DNA of 64,000 nt from the NCBI GenBank assembly GCA_022539475.1, contig VCMS01000199.1, forward strand, positions 37,706-101,705. The letters are read 5' to 3'. This document shows positions 54,757 through 64,000 of this stretch, one piece after another. Below the pieces are notes generated by a model, which was not told the DNA's origin, did no database searches, and saw nothing but the letters and a program-made list of their open reading frames with translations. The stretch's first letter is position 1. The number at the start of each line of letters is the position of its first letter. Position numbers and translations under genes: made by a program. The stretch comes from Gracilaria domingensis (lineage: Eukaryota; Rhodophyta; Florideophyceae; Gracilariales; Gracilariaceae).

Positions 54757-55177
54757 TCCAGTAAATTTTTTGAAAAAATATCGAGATCAATTATTCAAAA
54801 TTTGGAGATAATTGCTTGGGTCGTCCAGAATCGCTGAGCAGTAAATACTGGTGGGTTTTCCACTCATGCTAGTTCTTTAGTCGAGGGCAACCTGAACGGT
54901 ATTTCGCGAAGTCTAGGTTCAGTTTCCATTAAGGTGCACATTACACGATACCTTCTGCGGAATGATACTCTGCAACACATGGAATACTGGTGCTAGTACA
55001 GATGATGCCCATTATGAAATCATACCGTTTTATTCGTATCTATTCTTCTGTCGACGGCTTTTGCTAACCACTACTTCGCTATATTACATGTACCATTTCT
55101 CCATGATAGTGCGGGTGTAGGCGCAATCTGCGCCAGCTGCCGCAGAGGGCGGTATCGGTAGAACAAATACGCACTCC
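54757..55177. other. No gene seen
   Basis: No coding frame of note; a region left of the paired hairpins. Confidence 0.35.
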
Positions 55178-55210
55178 GAGAGGATGAGGCGCGAAGCGCC
55201 TCATCCTCTC
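55178..55210. repeat. Perfect hairpin 1 (15-bp stem, 3-nt loop)
   Basis: GAGAGGATGAGGCGC, loop GAA, then the exact complement GCGCCTCATCCTCTC. Confidence 0.95.
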
Positions 55211-55211
55211 C

Positions 55212-55263
55212 GTTCCTCATGTAGGGAACCATGCCCAGATGCATGGTTCCCTACTTGAGGAAC
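55212..55263. repeat. Hairpin 2 (23-bp stem with one mismatch, 6-nt loop)
   Basis: Arms at 55212-55234 and 55241-55263 around the loop CCAGAT; one base pair fails (T opposite T). It begins one base after hairpin 1 ends. No coding frame crosses it. Confidence 0.95.
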
Positions 55264-56001
55264 CTGCACATGCAACTCGTGAGCTACGTCCGCATCAAAA
55301 GTCATTTACCTGTATACGCAAGCAGAAAGTATCCATAAGTTAGTCAATGATCCGTTGGATACATTTGAAATGCGATGGAACGTACCATTGATAGAGCAAA
55401 ACAGAAACGTTGCGCTAGAAAAGTCGAGGGACCCAGTAACTCGCAAAAGTAACCCAAAGCTTATTTCCTGCCGTGTACATGTCGCAGAGTGCGAGGAGAC
55501 GTGGTGAGGATTGGTTAATTTAGAACAAAGATACGTAGAAGGATATGGAAGCACGTACGAAAAGACTGCACGGAATACATCCGTGAGATACGGATGATGT
55601 TCGCTTTATGGAGGCGTCCATTAGGCGGACATGAAGCGTACCTCATTCTCTCCCCCGCACTCTACTTCGTAGCCAGTGCGAGGGCGGAGAAAGGTACGAC
55701 AGAGCGCCGCTCGTGATCCGTGCCATCCACATCCTGGCGTTTTACTCCGGCTGAGTAGAACGCGCGACGGTAACGGTAGGTCGGAGGCCGGAGGCGCGGC
55801 GGCGGCGGCGGAGGGAAGAGATTTATTTTTCTGTGCGAGATTGCACAGGCGTACAGCGTACAACGTTGCGAAACCACAGGTTTATAACCAGTGGTAGATA
55901 ATACGAGAAGTACACCCTTGTGTTGAGGTCGACGTGTACCTACGTTCCTTTTTGAACGAAAGCACGTGATTTAAACTCAAAATATATTCTCCGTTCTTAG
56001 C
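55264..56001. other. Upstream region of the Plavaka-like gene
   Basis: Contains short opposite-strand frames without recognisable content and a GGC-repeat run at about 55795-55812. An AT-rich stretch (AACTCAAAATATATTCTCC at about 55973) lies about 10 bases before ATG 56002 and could serve as a core promoter or leader. Confidence 0.35.
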
Positions 56002-59000
56002 ATGACGTCGATCTTGACTGTCGCTCGACCTCCTTCTTCCTTTTTACGACCTTCCCTTGCAGTCTTTGTCGTCGTTTCTCGTTCATTTCTTCTTCCCATG
56101 GTCTACTACAGTACACATAAGAAGCGTGGGTGCCCCTTCGTTACTCGCCGAGCAGTCTTATCTCTTCAACAGCATGTCAACCATTGCCCGTTTCGTCTGA
56201 AAGCAGCGCTGGAAGACGACAATAGCCGGCCCATTTGGAGAAGCAAGCGTCTCAAGCTTTCCGCGCACGCGCCCGCATCTTCCGAAACGGTCACTGCCCC
56301 TTGTCGCCTTCCAGAGCCTCCGGTTTCGGAGGACATCGTTGACCCCACTCCGTGCGCCCCTTCCATTCCGGACACTTCCCATTGTGTTTCTCCTTCCCCG
56401 GGTCCCGCGTCATTAGAGCGAGAACACGGAAGCAGTTCCCGCCCAGTGCCTTCTGAGGAGGCCCTCGGTGATTTGCATATGGATTATCTCACGGTTTGTC
56501 TGGCTTCATTAGCTTCCAATCTTGGTCATCGTGAGGCAGACGAGCTAATTGGGCTACTTCGGGACCCGCGATTCCCGCAAAAGCGATTCAACGAGACCAT
56601 AACATGTTCCAAGCGCTGTACAGAACTGAAGAACGCCATTTTCGAACGATACGCCTCAAAGGACGGTTTCAATCGAAGAACTGTCTCGCCAGAAGGATGT
56701 AAGTTCAGCGCCACCCTCTACACGAGAGACCCGGTTCAGACACTTGTGAAACAGCTCCAGTTGGCTAACAACGAAAACACATTCTTCCACCATATACCTC
56801 AGACCCACTCCACGAAAATATCTCACCCCATGTCCGGCTCTCTCGCAAGAGACGCCACCTCAAAACTTAAGGAAATGGTCATGGGCTCTTTGGATAGTAG
56901 AATAGTGTGGTACTCCCAAGAAATAAGTTACAGTGAATCTTTCGTAGGTCTTCTGCAGGTATACACCGATAAGTCTTCAACAACTCTAAAGCAAACATCG
57001 ATTACCGCCTATCCTCTTCACCTCATATTTCTCAACTTCTCCGACGAGCTACGCCGTAAGTGCATCCGTGATGACCTCACAGTAGTAGCATACTTCCCTA
57101 CCACACTGATCGAGGTTTCCGCATCTGAAGCAGACGCAATGCCATTCGTTTCTAGCAAGTCTCTACGCGAGTCCACGATGCAAATCCTTCAAGAATCTCT
57201 TCGTCAAGTCCTGGAGCCCATTCTAAATCTCACGCAGAAAGGTTTTCAGTTCATTGGCGAAGACAAACTAAGTCGAGTGTGCCATCCTCTGCTTGCAAGT
57301 GATTGTGCCGATATTCCTGGGGCTAAGGACATTCTGTCCATTCTTCATGGGACCAAAACGGAAAGCCCGTGTCATAGATGCAAAGCCCCTCGCTCATCTT
57401 TATGCAGTCCTATTCCCACCTCATTCAACGGACGTTCTCAAAAGCACACGAAAAGCATCCGAAAGACATTCACAGCTATCTTGCAACATGCACAAAAAGA
57501 CGAGGCGGAAAGACGTCCACGTCGTGCGAGGGAGAGGAGATCTCAAGCGGATACTCTGATGCGTTCAAATTCCATATCTCTCATTCCTTCGTTCCTCGAA
57601 ACTTCCGTAAGCCTTGGAATGATCCCGGGATTGTCTCCATACAGTCTGTTCTCATTCGAACCATTACACAACTTGCATCTCGGCATCTCAAAGTTGATAA
57701 AAACGGCCACAATCGAGAGACTGCAGTCAGACACCCTGTGCACCACAATAGGAACATCTGCATCGCGTTCATTTCGAACGATACGCACCCAACTCCTCAA
57801 CTATGCAAACGCAATTCTAGCTGCCATAGAACGCGATTCTTCTGCCAAAGGTTTACATATCGATTTCTCCACGCAGGAGAAAGGCAAATCTTTGAATGGT
57901 ATCTTCACGAAAGACGGTCTCCGTGGAATGCTGGAGGCCAAAAACTACAAAGCACTTGACATGGTCTTCCCCTTCATAGGAGCATTCTTTGACATATGCT
58001 GTGGAGAACAGGACGTTGCCCCAATCACAACCGTTTTCTCTCAGTACTCGGACTTGCTTTCGACCTTATTCAGATACAATCGTGACCCGTATTGGACTGA
58101 AAGCTCTCTTCTGTGTCTTAGTTCGGAGATTGAAGCCTTCAAGCGTTCCGCAACAAAGACTCTGGCGGATTTTCATCCCTCCAGACTGGGAACTCTGAAG
58201 TTTCATCTTCTCGATCATCTCGTGGACGATATTCGCCGTCTGGGAAGTATCAAGTACTACGACGCAGGCATATACGAACATGCACACCTGCTATTTAAGA
58301 GACACTACAAAAAGACGTCCAGAAGAACAGCAACGGCTGTGGAGGAGACTATTCGCTCCATTGAGCACGGACATGTTAGAAAGCAATGGAATGGCAATAC
58401 TCCTTACCAGCGTAATCCAGGTTTACCAGGAACTTCCACACAGCTTCCTCGGTTTGCAATGACAGGGCGTTCTTTCACTTTACGAGCTCTTCAACATTGT
58501 GTTTCAAGTATGTCCAGTTCAAAAACATGGACTGCTGTTAGAGAGATGTTCTCAAGTACGGACACAAGGTCGATTCTTGACCAAATTGGTGAACAGGCCC
58601 TTCCTCCTTTTCTCAGTCTTGTGAAAGAAACACTGGATGAGCACTCTATTACATACTTCCCAGAAAAGACAAGGATAACTCTGGTAAACTCGGCTCTCAT
58701 GAAAGGCGGTTTCGTTCCGACTCTTGAACACTTCGATTCGTCTTCTAAGGCACTTAAGCTGGGAAGACCCAAATACCCCATCATCCAACGTGTCTTCGCT
58801 TCTCCAGCATTTGGTCCCAGTAGAAAGCCAAAGTTTTCCACTGTATTGGTAAGCGGAGAAGATTCAGAGACTTGGGTTGCCCAGGTAGTCGCTCTGATTC
58901 GAATATCTCTCCTTGATTCTGCACTTGCCGCAGCAGAGGTGGCATTCGTCCGGTATTTCGAGGTTTTACCCTCCGCGACAAACATCGACCACATATTGAA

Positions 59001-59277
59001 ATGCATATCTTTACGGTGGGCTACAGACGATGAAAAGAACCACACTCTTCCCTTCCCTCGTCATTCCAAAGCGGAGACTATCGTAGAGTTAACTCCTTGG
59101 TACGGGATGGTTCCGGCTTCTGCACTACAGGGAACTGTCCATGTTGTTCGATCAAACTACCCTGCTCCACCTTTTTGTCCTCCACTTCAATGGTTTCAAC
59201 ACCGATTCTACATCAATCGATTCTATCATGATTCAGATGAAGGACCAACTGAGCACGTTGATCTTGTACTGACTTAA
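56002..59277 (+). CDS. Plavaka-like transposase, intact (1091 aa)
   Basis: An uninterrupted frame. ATG 56002 precedes a hydrophobic, unlikely head; ATG 56098 (MVYYSTHKKRGCPF) may be the true start, since it is followed by a Cys/His finger ending LQQHVNHCPF as in the family. The DDE core starts with YTDKSSTTLKQTSITAYP (first Asp, D323), then LRRKCIRDDLTVVAYFP; a zinc block DILSILHGTKTESPCHRCKA; LFSFEPLHNLHLGISKLIK; and the C-terminal LGTLKFHLLDHLVDDIRRLG with YEHAHLLFKRHYKKTSRR. These match Plavaka-type transposases of the CACTA/KDZ assemblage. A predicted nuclear enzyme for cut-and-paste movement. It ends tail-to-tail with the accessory gene, both stops using TTAA at 59274-59277. Confidence 0.8.
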   Translation: MTSILTVARPPSSFLRPSLAVFVVVSRSFLLPMVYYSTHKKRGCPFVTRRAVLSLQQHVNHCPFRLKAALEDDNSRPIWRSKRLKLSAHAPASSETVTAPCRLPEPPVSEDIVDPTPCAPSIPDTSHCVSPSPGPASLEREHGSSSRPVPSEEALGDLHMDYLTVCLASLASNLGHREADELIGLLRDPRFPQKRFNETITCSKRCTELKNAIFERYASKDGFNRRTVSPEGCKFSATLYTRDPVQTLVKQLQLANNENTFFHHIPQTHSTKISHPMSGSLARDATSKLKEMVMGSLDSRIVWYSQEISYSESFVGLLQVYTDKSSTTLKQTSITAYPLHLIFLNFSDELRRKCIRDDLTVVAYFPTTLIEVSASEADAMPFVSSKSLRESTMQILQESLRQVLEPILNLTQKGFQFIGEDKLSRVCHPLLASDCADIPGAKDILSILHGTKTESPCHRCKAPRSSLCSPIPTSFNGRSQKHTKSIRKTFTAILQHAQKDEAERRPRRARERRSQADTLMRSNSISLIPSFLETSVSLGMIPGLSPYSLFSFEPLHNLHLGISKLIKTATIERLQSDTLCTTIGTSASRSFRTIRTQLLNYANAILAAIERDSSAKGLHIDFSTQEKGKSLNGIFTKDGLRGMLEAKNYKALDMVFPFIGAFFDICCGEQDVAPITTVFSQYSDLLSTLFRYNRDPYWTESSLLCLSSEIEAFKRSATKTLADFHPSRLGTLKFHLLDHLVDDIRRLGSIKYYDAGIYEHAHLLFKRHYKKTSRRTATAVEETIRSIEHGHVRKQWNGNTPYQRNPGLPGTSTQLPRFAMTGRSFTLRALQHCVSSMSSSKTWTAVREMFSSTDTRSILDQIGEQALPPFLSLVKETLDEHSITYFPEKTRITLVNSALMKGGFVPTLEHFDSSSKALKLGRPKYPIIQRVFASPAFGPSRKPKFSTVLVSGEDSETWVAQVVALIRISLLDSALAAAEVAFVRYFEVLPSATNIDHILKCISLRWATDDEKNHTLPFPRHSKAETIVELTPWYGMVPASALQGTVHVVRSNYPAPPFCPPLQWFQHRFYINRFYHDSDEGPTEHVDLVLT

Positions 59278-61668
59278 ACATTAAGGGCTCCATCCTCTAC
59301 ATGTTCACCTCGTGGTGCCTTTTCTTGTGATCCTGTGCTACTTCCGAAATCGTTCATGTCCATTTCCTTGAACTCCATATCCCCTTCCTCGCATTCACCA
59401 ACGAAGCAATCGCTAATAGACCCCAATCTTCGGCTCACACTGTCAATAAAAAATTGTTCTTTCACAGTGAGGTAAAGTCTTCCGTTCGACGGCATTCGAT
59501 ATCCAAATGTAGCCTCTCTCATGTCATTACCAAGAACCTTAGTCCAATCTTCCGTTGTCGTTCCAAAATTATGAAACTCGCTGGAATTGGTCCTCAAGAC
59601 ACGTTGCCTAACATCCCCCAGAACATTCTTTAAACACAGAGGTAGCAGTTGGGCAAACTTCTTTGTAAACAGTTTCTGTCTCTGGCCACCCCTTGACACA
59701 TCCGTACTTAGAAGGCTCACAACCGTCAACACCAAAGCGTCCAAACGTGCGAGCAACAGTATTGTGCCATCTAAAAAGGTGCCCGTATCCTTGTCTTCCA
59801 CATCATACCCAATAAACTTCTTCAGCACTTGTACCCCGACACGGTTTCGGAAGAACAAGTCTTGATCTTCCGTCGGCATATCCTCGACATTGTCCGCATT
59901 GGAGTACTTTAGACGAACAAATGGGGCTTTTCTCCACCATGAAGTGTTCGGTACACCATTTTCGTCAAGACGCAGTATGTTCTCCTGCGCTTACTTCAAC
60001 TGCATTGTGAGTTCGTCAGCATTCTCTTCTACCAGCTTTGTTCTTCTCCAAATCAGATCGTACCCCAGGAGCAGAAATAGTTTATCCCTCGTATTTCTCT
60101 TACGAACGCCCACGACGTCACTCATGGTCTGCCGCATTCTCTGCCTAAGGCACATATCTGCACAAAGTTCCAGTATACACCTGTCGGTAAGAGATGCTTT
60201 TCTAATACCTTCCCAGCTCAACTCCTTCAACTCGCTTTCATCCATTTTCTTCAGCAAAGCATCTGGCCCCCCCTCTACCGAAGGTGTGAACATGCCAAAA
60301 CTGCCCAAGAGCTCCACGGGGTTTTTAGGGACCATGTATGAACCACCTTCCTCCGGCTCAATAAGCCCTTCCCCACTCTCAGTTGCGTCTTTCACCTTCT
60401 CGGCACGGTTACCCCAATTTCGGGTGAGCGACTCACCTTCGAGCCATAGCTCACTTGTTTCTCTCCTTGCCCACGTCAGCATGTTGTGATACACTGCTCG
60501 AGCAACCCCTCGAAATTCGTCGCACACCTCAATTTTATGCTTCTTTCGACCTGTCTGCCCAGGTTCACCAGCACGTGTACTCCTATCTCCCTCCTGTTTC
60601 AGTGCCCCTCTTAGCCCTTCAATGACTAGATCCTTCTCTTCAAGCCTCTTTTTCAAAGCCGTACTCTGCTCTTGGGCGACCTTCACTAGAATTCCCCGAA
60701 CCATCAAGTCCTCTTGTAGCGTCTTAACCTTTTCTTTCAAGCAATTCAGTTCATTTAAAAGATCATGTCTGTTCATAGAGGTTGATTTCACACCAGTTTG
60801 GATATCTTCCGTTATTTCCCTAGCTTCTTCGGCGACAGGCCCCGGTAATGCCGCAGGATTCGGTGTTATTTCGTTATCGGAACTATCCTCATGTGCCATA
60901 GCCTTAGCCACGAGAGGCTGCAGGCGTTCTGTGTCCACCCTTGGCACGGCTCCGAGCTCCAACTCCCGTGTATGTCCTCCTCCATGGCATGGTATATCAG
61001 ATGAATTGGGCCTCGTACGAGCTGCAACGGCCCCCGCTCTGGAAAGAGGGGAAGGTCGAAAAGTAACTCGTCTATCAGTTGTCTCTCGATTTCTTATTGT
61101 GTTTCTCTCTTGTCCGGACCCATTGCGAGGCATGATACGATTCATAGCGGCCCCAGTTCTAGAAGACAGGGATGGACGTGACGATCTTAATATACTAGGG
61201 CTCTTGCGACTTCTCGTCATTGTCTCTTGATGTCCAGATCCACTGGGCGGCGTAACCCGCGCCCCAGTAGCTCCGGTCTTCGATATCGGCCGGGGACATG
61301 AAGGTTTTGGTGTCATACGAACCTCTTCGGTTCCAGTTGTCATGCCCTCCTGTCCTGACCCGCTGGGCCGAGTTACCTCATCTTCTTGAGGAGCAGAGAC
61401 AGATGCACGATTTGAATTATCGGCAGTTGACGGCACGACATCGTTCGCTGATCCACGAATTCTTGACGCAATCCCGGAAGACGCTCCGCTGCGAGATGGG
61501 CGAGAGAGTACTGTAGAAGGACGCCGACTGACTCTCTCCTTCGTCGAGGACGACTTCCGTTTAGGAAGTGCGGTGCTTGTATCCTGATTCGTATCATCCG
61601 ATGCTCTTCTCTTCTTCTGTCCACTTTTGTTCCGCTGCGTACTTTCGCTTTCTCGGCGTTATACCCAT
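59274..61668 (-). pseudogene. Coiled-coil accessory protein of the Plavaka-like unit
   Basis: The main frame (61436-59994 and further upstream to about 61640) holds three 40-aa repeats (residues 21-60, 61-100, 101-140 counted from 61436; core P.GSG ... RP..S..GA...R), an acidic linker, a coiled coil at about 221-283 (LNCLKEKVKTLQEDLMVRGI) and a folded part (FRGVARAVYHNMLTWARRET, LTDRCILELCADMCLRQRMR). A TAA at 59991-59993 interrupts it, then the same frame reopens as VPNTSWWRKAPFVRLKYSN and runs to 59274. A likely start is ATG 61668 (MGITPRKRKYAAEQKW) just after a CTCCACAG acceptor-like site; one shift near 61600 is needed to join it. No known family. The repeats and coil suggest a self-assembling DNA- or transposase-binding partner. 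Confidence 0.5.
61017..61376 (-). repeat. Three 120-bp in-frame coding repeats
   Basis: They encode three consecutive 40-residue units with no length change, each with a GSG near the start and a Ser/Arg-rich end. Confidence 0.75.
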
Positions 61669-61702
61669 GCTGTGGAGATAAACAGGTTAATGAAACGAAA
61701 TT

Positions 61703-61730
61703 GTTGGGGAGGGGGGAAGGGGGGGGGTGC
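61703..61730. other. G-run, potential G-quadruplex
   Basis: Runs of 4, 6 and 9 G separated by single or double A on the plus strand, between the 3' end of the methyltransferase-SET gene and the start of the accessory gene. On the coding (minus) strand this is a C-tract just upstream of the acceptor-like CAG. Confidence 0.6.
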
Positions 61731-61910
61731 ATGGTTCAGATATTCCGGGAGACTCCGCAGTTCCTGCTTTTTAGGAATTTGAGGTGCCCAATGGGTCGCA
61801 AATATCGCCGTTACAGATGAAGAGCTCCAATGTACATGTACAACAACGCGTATTGCAGGCAGCTGCAACACTCACAAGCATATTTACTTTCTATTCGCTA
61901 CTGAACTCAT

Positions 61911-63888
61911 CTATTGCTCCAATGTCAGAGCCCAGTCCCAGGCGTACTGCTCTCCGTAGTCGAAATACAACTCTTCGCCCCTCTCAATATCTCTTACTGC
62001 TCTACAAAGAAGTAGAGCATAGTTAGAAAGGTCTGACTTGAACTGTATCACGGACTTCGCTTCCACCACTTGCACATTGGCACTTCGAGTCCTGTTTGAC
62101 CGGGGCTCCGATAAATCGGGATCCCCGGCATGATATCCGGCGTCATTAATGTAGCCCCCGATACAAAAAGGCGCCGGGACAATGTAGACTTCGCTCTCCT
62201 TTCTATCCTGAGCCTGTCCTGGTCTGTTTCTCAGGTGCAGAAACTCCGTACCAGTCACAGTGACCATCATAGAAAACAAGTTGTACCGCACTGGAGTTGC
62301 TCCGAGACAGCCACTTCCATACGTCAAGTGTCTTTCCTTCCGGTTCGTCAGATCCGTGTATACCAAAGTTCCATAAAAATGACAGATGGTTTCCCCAGCC
62401 AATATCTTATGTTCCGTGAACACCCCCATACCAGCACGGGGATGTCGAATCTTAGAAGATGCTATATGTAAGCGATAGCGATTGGCTTCAACAGTCAACA
62501 GCATATGCATATCCATAAGATTCAGAGCTCCTCGGTACTTCCCCTCCCAAAGATCTACAGTACGCTGTCCACACTTCTCGACAAAGTCCCAGTCCTTCCA
62601 GTATCTTCCTAGGAACTGAGTAATATGTCCAGGCATCACTTGGTACTGGGGGTAACCAAATGGAGCCTCCCATTCAAGCCGACCTCGGTCCCGATGTGGA
62701 ACCCGTTCATAGGTCGTTGAAGCCGCATCCACCACCTCCTGTTCAACCAGGATGTCATTCTTCCCCCCGCGAATAACTTCGGCCATAAGAGTCGTTAGAT
62801 GGTGCTTCGCATGGCTGAAACATGGCCTATTCTTCTCGCACCCCAAGAACTTCCTATGCTTTGTCAGCGATAGGCACGCCATACCCGTAGAAAAAGTTCC
62901 CGCGAACATGTCCATGACAAGATCACCCGGTCTTGTGAAGCGACATATCAACTCCTTCATCAACTCCCTCGACTTCTGCTCCGGTCTTATGTACTGCCCA
63001 CCTGGTACTGAACTACCTGGCTCATGTACCTTCCATGTCAACCACTCCCCCGCTCTCGGTTTGGGCACCCGGTCAATTACATTCCTGTTAGCCGGGAAAG
63101 TGGAAGGAATGAAATTGTTCTCCTCAAATGGAGTAAGACTGGCTTCCTCCGATGGTCGCAATCCACGCTTCACCCCATGAACGGCGTACTCCGTTACGGG
63201 CTGTATCCCAAACTTCCGTGGATTCCCTCCAACATTACTGCGATCCCGGATGAACACCAGTGGATTCGCATCCACTTTAAACGAAGGCATGAGTTCTGGT
63301 TTACCTTCGCTTCCAGCTTCATCTTTCGTACTCGCCGTTTCCGAAAGTATCCTGTGCCACACATGAAACTGTGCCATGGCACAGAATATAATGAAGTGCC
63401 CACCTGACCGAAGCGCGGAACTTATTAAGTCAGCCGTACGGATCATGTCTTCCTCACTGAAGACATCGTGACCACTATTCCGTTTGTTCCTCTTCCTTCG
63501 AGTGTTAAAGGGAGGGTCTGTTAGGACAAGCTGTGGCCTCACCCCATAAAATCTCACTCTGATTCACAAACGTTTCGTGTGTGTGCCTCAGGTCCTTCAT
63601 GTCACAGTTGTACGCTACAAAGTGTGACTTTCTCATCCCCTTCCACACCTTGTCCATATTCATTCGAAGGAGACTGGATATCCCCTTCATGGGCGGCTCA
63701 ATACCAGTCTTTTGGATGTTGTAACCAGCAACCCGAGATTCATGCTCCGCAAGATTCACCGGCTTCTCGAACTCGTCGCTATCGGAGCTCACGAGGTTCA
63801 TATACTCTCGAAGAGGTGGGGGTGGGGCAGACTTGGTCGAAGAAGGTTCGGCATTACCGGAAGTTTTAGGGGTTTTCGTCAGTGTCAA
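61911..63888 (-). CDS. DNA amino-methyltransferase fused to a SET domain
   Basis: The main frame (63557-61911, 548 residues) begins with LVLTDPPFNTRRKR, the DPPF motif IV of N6-adenine/N4-cytosine DNA methyltransferases (residues 14-17). Motif X and I follow: RPEQKSRELMKELI, then PGDLVMDMFAGTFSTGMA (about 191-227) for AdoMet binding. IV before X-I is the permuted beta-class order. After a linker with LEWEAPFGYPQYQVMPGH comes a SET domain: GMGVFTEHKILAGETICHFY (376-395), GGYINDAGYH (about 467) and VRDIERGEELYFDYGEQY (521-538), the substrate/AdoMet signature of protein lysine methyltransferases. Upstream residues (63801-63560; KSHFVAYNCDMKDL) fit the front of the methylase but are in another frame, so one base is extra near 63550. 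It lies on the same strand as, and upstream of, the accessory gene. Confidence 0.8.
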
Positions 63889-64000
63889 TAATCAGGTTTC
63901 CGGAATGCCGACATGGGAACGCCTGCCGCATTGACGCATATCCTGTATCGGTTTCGCATAGCAACTCCGAAAACTTCTTGAATCGAGCAGGCAACTCACC
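63889..64000. other. Right edge of window, upstream of the methyltransferase-SET gene
   Basis: A TGA lies just upstream in the frame of the N-terminal segment, so the gene either starts at an internal ATG (63801) or continues through an intron. Nothing else is readable. Confidence 0.3.

Noticed and set aside
55178-55263. Bacterial-type terminator
   Set aside because: The context is eukaryotic, no U-tract follows and no operon precedes it.
56002-56097. Signal peptide at the N-terminus of the Plavaka-like transposase
   Set aside because: The hydrophobic head precedes a better start (ATG 56098) and a secreted transposase makes no sense.

Overview
This is nuclear DNA from a eukaryote and most of it is transposable-element debris. 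Host-type proteins (BK-type potassium channel, CDC45, PP2C phosphatase, prolyl 4-hydroxylase) and several eukaryotic transposon superfamilies (hAT, PIF/Harbinger, CACTA/tnp2-like, Plavaka-like, piggyBac-like MITEs, a Copia-type LTR element) rule out a prokaryote or organelle. Most reading frames lack introns; one convincing 90-bp intron is seen. My best guess is a TE-rich alga, perhaps a red alga, but nothing in the sequence proves this.

Layout. 1-966: 3' part of a BK-channel gene. 1866-4280: intact hAT transposase. 5603-9419: a dead but fully delimited hAT element (TIRs plus a perfect 8-bp target duplication) carrying two nested MITEs. 10190-11159: a 769-bp MITE-family member with a 198-bp Harbinger-like MITE inside; its sister copy is at 47053-47821. 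11907-13510: decayed gag. 14483-21258: decayed CACTA/tnp2-like transposase with flanking unknown proteins. 21436-23955: decayed retroelement with a reverse-transcriptase piece. 24039-31765: a complete but disabled Copia-type LTR retrotransposon (two 281-bp LTRs, polypurine tract, gag, PR-IN, RT-RH) with an extra antisense protein gene between pol and the 3' LTR. 32399-34580: tandem repeats, a MITE candidate and a decayed charged protein. 36405-38737: Harbinger transposase with two stops, a zinc-finger ORF and a Myb/SANT-like partner. 41880-42590: CDC45 fragment. 42735-45110: second hAT copy with one stop. 45800-46690: PP2C fragment. 47834-49159: prolyl-4-hydroxylase-like gene with one intron and one stop. 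51455-53358: DUF7869-like protein with one frameshift. 55178-55263: two adjacent long hairpins.

56002-63888 is the most unusual part. An intact 1091-aa Plavaka-like transposase runs tail-to-tail, sharing a TTAA at the stop codons, with a coiled-coil accessory gene carrying three exact-length 40-aa repeats. Upstream of the accessory gene, on the same strand, lies a protein that fuses a permuted (beta-class) DNA amino-methyltransferase to a SET domain. I propose that these form one mobile unit encoding its own chromatin-modifying enzyme. That is an inference, because the right end of the unit lies beyond the window.

The pieces of normally essential host genes (CDC45, PP2C, channel) are all broken, so the window looks like a gene-fragment graveyard inside a TE-rich region and not a working gene cluster.
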